A stretch of DNA of 64,000 bases. It comes from an uncultured Paracoccaceae bacterium. GTDB lineage: Bacteria > Pseudomonadota > Alphaproteobacteria > Rhodobacterales > Rhodobacteraceae. Below, piece by piece: positions 26,524-34,621 of the stretch; positions within the stretch are counted from its first letter, which is position 1; each line of letters opens with the position of its first letter. The translations under genes and the position numbers were made by a program. The stretch spans positions 2,554,909 to 2,618,908 of the forward strand of contig CANMVA010000001.1 of NCBI GenBank assembly GCA_947501355.1, given 5' to 3'. The notes beneath the pieces are model-generated. The model was not told where the DNA came from. It was given only the letters and a program-made list of their open reading frames with translations, and ran no database searches.

Positions 26524-27813
26524 ATGGCACCCGAAACAGATTTCTCTCTCGCATCGTTAACGTCGTCAGCGCGTCGGCACATTCGGGTGTTTCAGATACA
26601 CCAGTTTCTGGATCGCTTTGCGATGGGCTTGACGGTCGCGGTCGTTGCGCTGGCCTTGACCGATCGCGGTATGGACCTTTTCCAGATCTCGCTTCTGTTT
26701 GGAGTCTATTCCGTCACGACAATGACGATGGAGCTTCCCTTCGGAGGATTGGCCGATAATATAGGGCGCAAGCCCGTCTTTCTGGCCGCGACTGTCAGCA
26801 GCCTGATATCTTTGGCCCTGTTTTTATCAACAAGCGATTTCTACGTTCTCGCCCTATCCTTCGCCTTCATCGGCTTCGGGCGCGCACTGCGATCAGGCAC
26901 GCTTGATGCCTGGTTCGTTGAAACCTTCAAAGCCGCGGCCCCAAATGTGGACGTGCAACCCGCCCTCGCCAAAGCTCAATGGGCAAACGCGATGGGTTTA
27001 GGGGTCGGAGCCGTTCTGGGCGGTCTGCTGCCTGACATCTTTGGCGCAACGGCTGCAGGCCTAGGGCTTAGCATCTATGATGTCTCCTATATGGTCAGCT
27101 TTGCTGTAATGCTTGGCGTTTTCGCTTACACCCTGTTTGTCATCAACGAAGCGCCGCGCCCGCTTAACCCCGCTGCTCTCAGACGAGGGGTCACTAGTGT
27201 CCCGCTGGTGATCAAAAACGCGGGCCTTCTGGCCGTGAGACACCCGGTGCTGTCCGTGCTTCTAGCCGCTCTGGCGCTCTCTATAATGGCAACCAACCCG
27301 GTCGAGGTCTTCTGGCCGACCCATGCAAAGCCGATGTTGGAGGACGGCTATGCAAACACGATGATAGGCGTCCTTACAGCGACCTACTTCTTCTCAATCG
27401 CTTTCGGGGCGTGGCTGTCGCCCCGCATTAGTCGCATTTTCAAACGACGGCACGCGGTGACCCTTGCTGCGGCGTTTGCCTGCATCGCCGGGTTTCAGGT
27501 CGCTTTGGCCTTGCAGAATGGCATCATTGGGTTTGCCCTGGTATTTATCGTCTATTCCGTCGCCCTTGGCGTGTCAGAGACGCCAGCGAGCAGTCTTCTG
27601 CACGGATGCGTAGGCGACCATCAGCGCTCCACCATGCTGTCTCTGAGATCACTGATACAACAGTTGGGCGCAGCATTGGGTCTGATCTTGGCAGGCGCCA
27701 TCGCCGACCTCTACACGACCCCTGTCGCTTGGAGCATCGGGGCGATCTTTCTTGGGATCGCTGTGGCCCTGACAGGCCTGCTCGCCAAAAGGCTCGCTGC
27801 AAAGAGCCTCTAG
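26524..27813 (+). CDS. MFS transporter
   Basis: A 429-residue major facilitator with about 12 helices and the helix 2-3 loop GGLADNIGRKPVF. The N-terminal cytoplasmic tail (about 25 residues) is followed by IHQFLDRFAMGLTV. The substrate is unknown; similar proteins are annotated as drug or multidrug carriers without evidence. It stands alone, about 125 bases after the DUF2244 gene. Codon use is a little more AT-rich than that of its neighbours, which could mean acquisition by transfer, but the signal is weak. Confidence 0.87.
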   Translation: MAPETDFSLASLTSSARRHIRVFQIHQFLDRFAMGLTVAVVALALTDRGMDLFQISLLFGVYSVTTMTMELPFGGLADNIGRKPVFLAATVSSLISLALFLSTSDFYVLALSFAFIGFGRALRSGTLDAWFVETFKAAAPNVDVQPALAKAQWANAMGLGVGAVLGGLLPDIFGATAAGLGLSIYDVSYMVSFAVMLGVFAYTLFVINEAPRPLNPAALRRGVTSVPLVIKNAGLLAVRHPVLSVLLAALALSIMATNPVEVFWPTHAKPMLEDGYANTMIGVLTATYFFSIAFGAWLSPRISRIFKRRHAVTLAAAFACIAGFQVALALQNGIIGFALVFIVYSVALGVSETPASSLLHGCVGDHQRSTMLSLRSLIQQLGAALGLILAGAIADLYTTPVAWSIGAIFLGIAVALTGLLAKRLAAKSL

Positions 27814-27951
27814 CCGGACCTCCAGCACAATCACCTAACTTAAACCAAGACCACGCGTTGGCGTGATCGTCGCCGCCACCCGCTCCCCTCTCGACACGCC
27901 CCCTAGCTCAGCCTAGAACCCTCGGAACGCAGCAGATCAAGGCCCGCCCTC

Positions 27952-28899
27952 ATGGCCCAAACCCCCGCCACGCCCAAAACCCGCCGCTGGGCGCTGTCGC
28001 TCTGGGCACGGCTGATCGGGCCGAACCGGCTGGCCAAAACCGCGAACCTGCAAGCCTCCGAACGCGCTGCCCTCGCCTTGCGCACCCAAGGAACCGTCGG
28101 CGCTCCGCAAAACCCAACCCTGACCTTTCTGATCCCGCTTGTCGGCCAGCACCACGTCAAGGACTGGTCCGGCGTCAGCCACCGCCTCGCTGCCACTCTG
28201 ACCAGCTTCACCCGGCAAGACAACGACAACTGGCGCGCCCTGATCTGCGGCCAGGATGCCCCTGAGCTGCCCGACCCCCTCACCCAGGACTCGCGTATCA
28301 CCTTCCTGCCCTTCACCACCCCGGTGCAGGGCAATGACAAGTGGGCCAAGCTCCGCACCCTGTGCGACGCGCTGCCGACCCACGTCACCACGGACGGCTA
28401 CGTCATGCCCTTCGACGCCGACGACCTGCTCGCCCCCGGCCAAATCACCGCCATCCTCAACAGCCAATCCCCCGGAGGCTCCCTTGTCTCCCTCGGCTAC
28501 GTCTCCGATCAACAAAACGACCGCATCGCATTGGCGGGCCCGCCAACGCTCACAAAACCCCGCCGCAAACCGTTCTGGAAACTGTGCGGCTCCTGCGCCG
28601 CGATCCGCTACCGCCCCGAAGACGGCCCCGCCTTTCTAAGCGAGTTGACCCAGCACGAACACCGCATGTTCCCCTATCTTGCCGCGCTCGCCGGTCGCCC
28701 GCTAAAACCCCTGCAAGACCCAGCGGCGCTCTACATCCTCAACCACGGCGACAATTTCGGCGCACGCCGGGGCCGCGTCTCCTCAAAGACCCGCTTCACC
28801 CAACGCTACGCAATCACCGATCCGCAACAGATCGCTGATATCCGCACCCCTTTCGCTTTTGAAAAAATATCCCCGCCGGAGGCTCCTGCCAAAAGCTAG
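27952..28899 (+). CDS. Glycosyltransferase family 2-like protein
   Basis: A 315-residue cytoplasmic protein. TFLIPLVGQHHVKDW and a later PFDADDLLAPGQ (DxD-type motif near residue 156) suggest a GT-A fold, with a Cys-containing LCGSCAAIRY segment after it. The donor and acceptor are unknown. Its last codons (PFAFEKISPPEAPAKS) are encoded by a copy of the gene-end repeat (28851-28876), so the C-terminal tail may have been added by insertion of that element. The stop overlaps the convergent yqeY stop by four bases. Confidence 0.65.
   Translation: MAQTPATPKTRRWALSLWARLIGPNRLAKTANLQASERAALALRTQGTVGAPQNPTLTFLIPLVGQHHVKDWSGVSHRLAATLTSFTRQDNDNWRALICGQDAPELPDPLTQDSRITFLPFTTPVQGNDKWAKLRTLCDALPTHVTTDGYVMPFDADDLLAPGQITAILNSQSPGGSLVSLGYVSDQQNDRIALAGPPTLTKPRRKPFWKLCGSCAAIRYRPEDGPAFLSELTQHEHRMFPYLAALAGRPLKPLQDPAALYILNHGDNFGARRGRVSSKTRFTQRYAITDPQQIADIRTPFAFEKISPPEAPAKS
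28851..28876. repeat. Gene-end repeat element, copy E, inside a coding tail
   Basis: On the minus strand this reads GGGGATATTTTTTCAAAAGC followed by GAAA, the core seen at five other gene ends. Unlike the others it lies inside the last 17 codons of the glycosyltransferase-like gene. Confidence 0.5.
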
Positions 28900-29354
28900 C
28901 CCAGCCGATCCTTCACCATCGGGCCAACCGCACCAAAATCCATCTGGCCGGTGTATTTGCCCTTGAGCACACCCATCACCTTGCCCATGTCGCGGATGCT
29001 CTCCGCCCCGGTTGATGCAATCGCGGCATCCACGGCCTTCAAAGCCTCGGCCTCTGACAATTGACGGGGCAAAAACTCTTCGATGAACACGATCTCGCCG
29101 CGCTCTTTCTCGGCCAGTTCCAGCCGCCCGCCTTCTTCATAGGCACGCGCGCTTTCCTGACGTTGCTTGACCATTTTGCCAAGAATGCCCAGCACATCCG
29201 CGTCCGACACACCCTCGTCATTGCCCTCGCCCCGCGCGGCAATGTCACGATCCTTGATGGCGGCATTGATCAGACGCAGGGTCGACAAACGCCCTACCTC
29301 CTTGTTTCGCATCGCTTCTTTCACACTTGCGGAAATCCGGCTGCGTAAATCCAT
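28896..29354 (-). CDS. yqeY: GatB/YqeY domain protein
   Basis: A 152-residue helical protein related to the tail domain of GatB. LRSRISASVKEAMRNKE at the N-terminus, LGKMVKQRQESARAYEEGGR and MGKVMGVLKGKYTGQMD near the C-terminus are the family's conserved stretches. It probably binds tRNA or an amidotransferase partner; the cellular role is not settled. ATG 29354 is preceded by GGGATGGGATCAAAG and starts the conserved part directly. It is divergent to carA, a common neighbour in Rhodobacterales. Confidence 0.93.
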   Translation of the reverse strand: MDLRSRISASVKEAMRNKEVGRLSTLRLINAAIKDRDIAARGEGNDEGVSDADVLGILGKMVKQRQESARAYEEGGRLELAEKERGEIVFIEEFLPRQLSEAEALKAVDAAIASTGAESIRDMGKVMGVLKGKYTGQMDFGAVGPMVKDRLG

Positions 29355-29525
29355 CTTTGATCCCATCCCAACGGTTCAAGAGCCTTCATACATATGCACA
29401 TGCAGCAAAAGGTTCAATCCATTCCTCGCGTCACCACGAAGCCCTTGTTTTCAAGGCGCAAAGCCCTCTTGACCCCACGGCCCGCACCCAATATCACCCC
29501 GATAATTTGCGCTCCGGAGACTGCC

Positions 29526-30671
29526 ATGCCCACTAAGCCCACCGCCTGCCTTGCTCTCGCTGATGGAACGCTCTTTTACGGTATGGGCTTCGGCGCCACC
29601 GGCCAGACAGAGGCCGAGCTTTGCTTCAACACCGCCATGACCGGCTATCAGGAGATCATGACCGATCCGTCCTATGCGGGCCAGATCGTGACCTTCACCT
29701 TCCCCCATATCGGCAATGTCGGCGTCAACCCCGATGATGACGAGACCGCCGATCCCGTGGCGGCTGGCATGGTCGTCAAATGGGACCCGACAGAGCCGTC
29801 GAACTGGCGCGCGGCCGAGCCGATGGTCGATTGGCTGACCCGGCGCGGGCGCATCGGCATCGGCGGCGTTGACACACGGCGGCTCACCCGCGCAATCCGC
29901 CAGCAAGGTGCGCCGCACGTGGCGCTCGCCCATGACCCCGAAGGCAATTTCGACATCGAAGCGCTGGTCAAAGCCGCGCGCGCCTTTTCAGGTCTCGAAG
30001 GCCTCGATCTGGCCAAAGACGTCACCTGCGCGCAGTCCTACAAATGGGACGAAATGCGGTGGGCCTGGCCTGACGGTTTTCCCAAACGCGAAGGGAAAGG
30101 CCATAAGGTCGTCGCCATCGACTACGGTGCCAAACGCAACATCCTGCGCTGCCTTGCATCGGCGGGATGCGAGGTCACCGTGCTGCCCGCCTCCGCCACA
30201 GCCGAGGATGTGCTTGCACAGAACCCAGATGGCCTGTTCCTGTCGAACGGCCCCGGCGATCCGGCGGCAACGGGCGAATACGCGGTGCCGATGATCAAAG
30301 AGGTTCTCGACAAAACCGACATGCCTGTCTTTGGAATTTGCCTTGGGCATCAAATGCTTGCGCTGGCGCTGGGGGCAAAAACCATCAAGATGAACCACGG
30401 CCATCACGGCGCGAACCACCCCGTGAAGGACTACGAGACCGGCAAGGTCGAAATCACCTCAATGAACCACGGCTTTACCGTGGACAGCCAGACCCTGCCC
30501 GCGAATGTGAAAGAGACCCATGTCTCGCTCTTTGATGGCTCCAATTGCGGCATCCGCGTCACCGACCGGCCGGTCTTCTCGGTGCAATACCACCCCGAAG
30601 CCAGCCCCGGCCCGCAAGACAGCTTTTACCTCTTCGAGCGTTTCGCCGATGCCATGAGCAACAGAGGCTAA
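29526..30671 (+). CDS. carA: Carbamoyl-phosphate synthase small chain
   Basis: A 381-residue glutamine amidotransferase subunit that feeds ammonia to CarB for arginine and pyrimidine synthesis. The N-terminal CarA domain starts with ALADGTLFYGMGFGA, and the class I amidotransferase triad is Cys272 (GICLGHQ), His356 and Glu358 (YHPEA). ATG 29526 is chosen because it matches the family's N-terminus and follows GGAG (29516-29519); the frame runs upstream to 29394 without family similarity. carB is not in the window. Confidence 0.97.
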   Translation: MPTKPTACLALADGTLFYGMGFGATGQTEAELCFNTAMTGYQEIMTDPSYAGQIVTFTFPHIGNVGVNPDDDETADPVAAGMVVKWDPTEPSNWRAAEPMVDWLTRRGRIGIGGVDTRRLTRAIRQQGAPHVALAHDPEGNFDIEALVKAARAFSGLEGLDLAKDVTCAQSYKWDEMRWAWPDGFPKREGKGHKVVAIDYGAKRNILRCLASAGCEVTVLPASATAEDVLAQNPDGLFLSNGPGDPAATGEYAVPMIKEVLDKTDMPVFGICLGHQMLALALGAKTIKMNHGHHGANHPVKDYETGKVEITSMNHGFTVDSQTLPANVKETHVSLFDGSNCGIRVTDRPVFSVQYHPEASPGPQDSFYLFERFADAMSNRG

Positions 30672-30689
30672 GCCATGACAGGAGCGCGC

Positions 30690-31034
30690 ATGAAACTTTC
30701 CGCTCCTGTCCCAGCCCTGCCGGTTCCGGACGTCAAAGCCGCGCAAGCCTATTACCGGGACCATTTCGGGTGCACGATCGAATGGTATCATGAAGAGGGC
30801 CGTATCGGCGGTGTCTCTCATGGAGAGGCCGCAATTTTCTTTCGCGAAAGCACCGACAACATATGCCCTGTTGTCTTTTGGATGTATTCCGAGGATGTGG
30901 ACGAAGCCTATGCCGAGATGACCGCACGCGACGCAAACATCGTCGCGCCGATCGAAGATACACCGTGGGGTTTGCGGCAATTCACTGTGCAAGACCCTTA
31001 CGGAAACCTCTTTCACATTCACCACGATATCTAG
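30690..31034 (+). CDS. VOC family (glyoxalase/bleomycin-resistance-like) protein
   Basis: A 114-residue single VOC module pair: ALPVPDVKAAQAYYRDHFGC at the start and FTVQDPYGNLFHIHHD at the end, the latter with the typical DPxGNxxxI metal-side motif. ATG 30690 has AGGAG 5 bases upstream, so it is preferred over the in-frame ATG at 30675. Substrate unknown: family members act as glyoxalases, dioxygenases or antibiotic-binding proteins. It follows carA closely. Confidence 0.85.
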   Translation: MKLSAPVPALPVPDVKAAQAYYRDHFGCTIEWYHEEGRIGGVSHGEAAIFFRESTDNICPVVFWMYSEDVDEAYAEMTARDANIVAPIEDTPWGLRQFTVQDPYGNLFHIHHDI

Positions 31035-31107
31035 CGGCATGATCGGACCCGCGCGCCATTGCTATCGCAATCGACCCGATCCCTGACCTCAGACTCAGCC
31101 CCCAGAC

Positions 31108-31128
31108 GCCCCGGAGTTGATCCGGGGC
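31108..31128. repeat. Palindromic repeat GCCCCGGA-N5-TCCGGGGC, copy 2
   Basis: The same 8-bp arms and spacer length as at 19209-19229, here 74 bases after the VOC gene. The spacers differ (GTTGA here, CCTGA there), so the arms are what is conserved. Confidence 0.7.
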
Positions 31129-31152
31129 CTCACCGACCGCTCCCCCTTAAAA

Positions 31153-31189
31153 TTAACCATCTGTTAACCTTCACTTAACCGGCTATTAA
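31153..31189 (+). promoter_or_regulatory. Array of four TTAA half-sites with 11-bp period (CtrA-type boxes)
   Basis: TTAA occurs at 31153, 31164, 31175 and 31186, always followed by CC, making three overlapping TTAA-N7-TTAA units, the known recognition sequence of the alphaproteobacterial cell-cycle/motility regulator CtrA. The array ends 45 bases before the GTG start of the MshEN-glycosyltransferase gene, a natural place for an activator site over the -35 region. That CtrA binds here is inferred. Confidence 0.7.
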
Positions 31190-31233
31190 CCCCCCTTCGC
31201 TACCCCTGCGACTGGTAGCGAAAGGAAATCAAC

Positions 31234-33255
31234 GTGGCCCCGCCCCACCCGGCTCTCAGGCTCGTCCCGACACCGCCTCCCGCGGTTCCCAGCCGTGCAC
31301 CCGTGCACCGCTCCCTTGGCACGTTGCTTTTGGAACGGGATCAGATCACCCCCCAAGACCTCTTTCACGCCCGCGCCTTGCAACGCAGGCAGGACGTCCC
31401 GCTCTGGCGCATCCTGCGCGCCCGCGACATGGTCGCGCCCGCTGCGCTTCAAGCCGCCCGCGAGACGATCCATGGCACACGCACCATTGCGACTGAAGAC
31501 CTGCACCCCTGCGCCGACAGTATTGCGCTGATCGGTCCGGCGCAGTGCCTCAAGCTGGGCCTGCTGCCCGTCCGCGACCTGGATCACAAGCTCTGGCTGG
31601 CCAGCGACCGCGCCGAAACGATGGAGCGCACGCGCCGTCTTCTGCCCGAAACGCTGGCCGAATTGCCAATGGTTCTGGCGGAGGAGGAGGCGCTTCAAAA
31701 CATCCTTGCCGTGCACGAGGTCGCGGCCCTAACCCACCAGGCCGAAACCCGCGTCCGGGCCGAGGAAAGCTGCCGTATTTGGCGGTCGCGTTTCCCAATG
31801 TTGAAAATCGCCGCTGGCCTGGCGGTTGTGACGACGCTTTTTGCGACCGCCCCCGTGCTGACCTTCGCCGCCCTCGTGTTGGTCGCGCTCATCACCCTTC
31901 TGGCCAATATCGCCCTGAAAGCCGCCGCTGGCCTCATCGCCCTGCGCAAGGCCGCCGACCCGTCGCCCAGCGACCCGGTGCCGTCCCATGCCCTGCCGTT
32001 CCAACTCCCCGTTATCTCAGTCCTTGTCCCTCTGTTCGAGGAATCCGAGATCGCAACCCGCCTGATCCGCCGTTTGGAGCGCCTTGAATACCCGCGCGAA
32101 TGCCTCGACATCTGCCTCATCGTCGAGGAAGACGACGCCTGCACCCGCGCGACCCTCACCAAGACCGATCTGCCCCCGTGGATGCGCGTCATCCAAGTCC
32201 CGCCCGGCGCGGTCAAAACCAAACCGCGCGCGCTGAACTATGCGATGGATTTCGCCCGCGGCTCCATCATCGGGGTGTTTGACGCCGAAGATGCGCCCGC
32301 CCCCCGCGCCATGATCACGGTCGCCCGCGCCTTCCACGCGCGCGGCGCGGAGGTAGCTTGCCTCCAGGGCCGCCTCGACTTTTACAACAGCCGCTCCAAC
32401 TGGATGTCGCGCTGTTTCACCATCGAATACGCCACATGGTTCGGCGTCATCCTGCCCGGCCTCGCCAAGCTTGGCTGCGCCATTCCCCTGGGCGGCACGA
32501 CGCTCTTTTTCCGCCGCACAGCCCTTGAAGAACTGGGCGGATGGGACGCCCATAATGTCACCGAGGACGCCGATCTGGGCATACGGCTGGCCCGCTACGG
32601 CTTTCGCACCGACCTCATCGACACCGTGACCGAGGAAGAAGCCAATTGCCGCCCCTGGCCCTGGGTCAAACAACGTTCCCGCTGGATCAAAGGCTACGCG
32701 GCCACCTATGCGGTGCATATGCGCAAGCCCCGCCAGCTCTGGCACGACCTGGGTCCGCGCAAATTCTGGGGGTTCCAGCTGCTCTTTCTCGGCAGCCTGA
32801 TCCAATCCGCCCTCTCCCCGGTGCTGTGGAGCTTCTGGCTCATGATCTTCGGCCTCTGGCACCCGCTCAGCCCCGTGATGTCAGTGCCCCTGCTGATCGC
32901 GCTGCAAGTGACCTTCGCGCTCTCCGGCGTTGCCACCATCGCCGTGTCGCTGATCGGGGTGCGATCACGCAAACACCGCCACCTGCGCGGATGGGTGCTG
33001 ACCCTGCCCGCCTATTTCCCATTGGCCACGGCGGCAGCCTATAAAGGCCTGTGGGAGCTGATAAAAAAGCCGTTCTATTGGGACAAAACCGACCACGGTG
33101 TGTTCGAGGATGACGCGGCGATCCAGCCGATCAAAAGCGCGCCGCTACAAATCCCACTGCTGAAAAGCGCGCCTATTCCGCCGCTTCCACTTCGCCCGCA
33201 TCCAGCTTCAGACGCACTTCAAACGCGACCGAGATGTGATCGCGAAGCGCCTTGA
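31234..33255 (+). CDS. Membrane glycosyltransferase family 2 with N-terminal MshEN/GspE-N domain
   Basis: A 673-residue protein starting at GTG (ribosome site AAAGGAAA). Residues 26-80 form an MshEN-like module (RSLGTLLLERDQITPQDL, then PLWRILRARDMVAPAAL), the domain type that can bind cyclic di-GMP. Two hydrophobic segments (about 188-236) follow, then a processive GT2 domain (about 258-490) with DAED at 350-353, TEDAD at 443-447 and QRSRW at 480-484, and three to four C-terminal helices (about 513-605). It resembles cellulose-synthase-type polymerases and probably makes or exports a surface polysaccharide. The MshEN motif is incomplete, so ligand binding is uncertain. Its end overlaps the convergent GntR gene by 83 bases. 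Confidence 0.85.
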   Translation: MAPPHPALRLVPTPPPAVPSRAPVHRSLGTLLLERDQITPQDLFHARALQRRQDVPLWRILRARDMVAPAALQAARETIHGTRTIATEDLHPCADSIALIGPAQCLKLGLLPVRDLDHKLWLASDRAETMERTRRLLPETLAELPMVLAEEEALQNILAVHEVAALTHQAETRVRAEESCRIWRSRFPMLKIAAGLAVVTTLFATAPVLTFAALVLVALITLLANIALKAAAGLIALRKAADPSPSDPVPSHALPFQLPVISVLVPLFEESEIATRLIRRLERLEYPRECLDICLIVEEDDACTRATLTKTDLPPWMRVIQVPPGAVKTKPRALNYAMDFARGSIIGVFDAEDAPAPRAMITVARAFHARGAEVACLQGRLDFYNSRSNWMSRCFTIEYATWFGVILPGLAKLGCAIPLGGTTLFFRRTALEELGGWDAHNVTEDADLGIRLARYGFRTDLIDTVTEEEANCRPWPWVKQRSRWIKGYAATYAVHMRKPRQLWHDLGPRKFWGFQLLFLGSLIQSALSPVLWSFWLMIFGLWHPLSPVMSVPLLIALQVTFALSGVATIAVSLIGVRSRKHRHLRGWVLTLPAYFPLATAAAYKGLWELIKKPFYWDKTDHGVFEDDAAIQPIKSAPLQIPLLKSAPIPPLPLRPHPASDALQTRPRCDREAP

Positions 33256-33826
33256 ATGCGGCATCCCCATCCCGCGCCTCAATGGCCGAGACGATCCTGT
33301 CATGCTCGGCAATCGTGCTTTCGCCACGCCCCTCCGCCGCAATCGACGTGTTGGCCATCAGCGCCATCGACCGATGCACAAGATCCAGTTGCTGCACCAG
33401 ATAGCGGTTATGGGAGGCCAGATGGATCTGCTTGTGAAAACGCCGGTTCGCCCGGCTCATCTTTTCGGGCTGTCCGATCAGGGCACGGTCATCCTCGACC
33501 ATCTGACGCAAGACGCGCACCTCCTCTTCGGCGGCGTGCCGCGCCGCAAGTCGCGCGGCCAACCCCTCCAACTCGGCGCGAACCACATACAGCTCGGCCA
33601 GTTGCGAATGATCCAGCGACGCCACGATCAAAGACCGACCATCACGCGCCAGAAGCGACTGGGTTTCAAGCCGTTGCAACGCCTCGCGAATGGGCGTGCG
33701 CGACACGCCGAACCGCTCTGCCAGCTCTGATTCCACCAGACGATCGCCGGGCCGGTACACGCCCACATCAATCGCCTCAAGGATCAGCGAATACGCGTCT
33801 TTATGCTCTGCCCGTGCGTCCGTCAT
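33173..33826 (-). CDS. GntR family regulator, FadR/FCD subfamily
   Basis: A 217-residue transcription factor. The winged HTH (about 10-75) contains YRPGDRLVESELAERFGVSRTPIREALQRLE, and the C-terminal all-helical FCD ligand domain (about 85-205) shows NRRFHKQIHLASHNRYL and the metal-side H in EHDRIVSAIEARD. Effectors of this subfamily are carboxylic acids; no catabolic genes are adjacent, so the target is unknown. The stop lies inside the 3' end of the glycosyltransferase gene on the other strand. Confidence 0.93.
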   Translation of the reverse strand: MTDARAEHKDAYSLILEAIDVGVYRPGDRLVESELAERFGVSRTPIREALQRLETQSLLARDGRSLIVASLDHSQLAELYVVRAELEGLAARLAARHAAEEEVRVLRQMVEDDRALIGQPEKMSRANRRFHKQIHLASHNRYLVQQLDLVHRSMALMANTSIAAEGRGESTIAEHDRIVSAIEARDGDAAFKALRDHISVAFEVRLKLDAGEVEAAE

Positions 33827-33928
33827 CTGCGATGTCCTTGCGTTGCTGTGTCAACCTACACGGGGGGCCTCCTGTCAATCAAGCACAACAGCTTGCCCTG
33901 CCGCGCCATAAGACCTAGGTCTCGGCAC

Positions 33929-34582
33929 ATGCCACGCCAGAATTTCACACATGTCGACACTTGGGTGTTTGACCTCGACAACACGCTCTATCACCCGTCT
34001 GCCCGCCTCTTTGATCAGATTGAGGTGAAGATGACCAACTGGGTGCAAGACGTGCTGGGGGTCGAGCGGGAACGCGCCAATCACCTGCGCCATCACTACT
34101 GGCAGACCTATGGCACAACGCTCGCCGGGCTGATGGCCGAGCATGACGTGGACCCCGATCCCTACCTGCACGCCGTGCATGAGATCGACCTGAGCCACCT
34201 GAACAAAGACCCGGACTTGGCCGCCGAAATTACGGGCCTGCCGGGCCGCAAAATCGTTTATACGAATGGCTCAAAGCCTTATGCGCAAAGGGTTCTGGCC
34301 GCACGCGGGCTGTCGGATCTGTTCGACGCGGTCTACGGGGTCGAACATGCTGCCTATCGCCCCAAACCTGACCGCGCCGCGTTCGAGGCGATCTTTGCCC
34401 AGGATGGCGTCACCCCCACCCAAGCCGCCATGTTCGAGGATGATCCGCGCAACCTCAAGGCCCCTCATGCCATGGGAATGCGCACCGTGCATGTGGCCGA
34501 TGATGCCCAGCCCGCCGATCACATTCACCACCACACAGACGATCTGACCGGGTTTCTAAAACGCCTGCGTGGGGCGGAATGA
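33929..34582 (+). CDS. HAD-superfamily pyrimidine 5'-nucleotidase-like hydrolase
   Basis: A 217-residue HAD hydrolase. Motif I is FDLDNTLYHP with Asp15 and Asp17, motif II VYTNGS, motif III around RPKPD, and motif IV FEDDPRN. This combination matches the SDT1/pyrimidine 5'-nucleotidase branch. ATG 33929 opens the family N-terminus (TWVFDLDNTL). Divergent to the GntR gene, with about 100 bases between them. Confidence 0.88.
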   Translation: MPRQNFTHVDTWVFDLDNTLYHPSARLFDQIEVKMTNWVQDVLGVERERANHLRHHYWQTYGTTLAGLMAEHDVDPDPYLHAVHEIDLSHLNKDPDLAAEITGLPGRKIVYTNGSKPYAQRVLAARGLSDLFDAVYGVEHAAYRPKPDRAAFEAIFAQDGVTPTQAAMFEDDPRNLKAPHAMGMRTVHVADDAQPADHIHHHTDDLTGFLKRLRGAE

Positions 34583-34621
34583 CGCTTGGACGCGCGCGGT
34601 GCGCCGCCTAGGTTGCGTCTT

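Noticed and set aside
26524..27813. MFS carrier as a recently transferred gene
   Set aside because: The codon-use difference is small and no mobile element or repeat flanks it.
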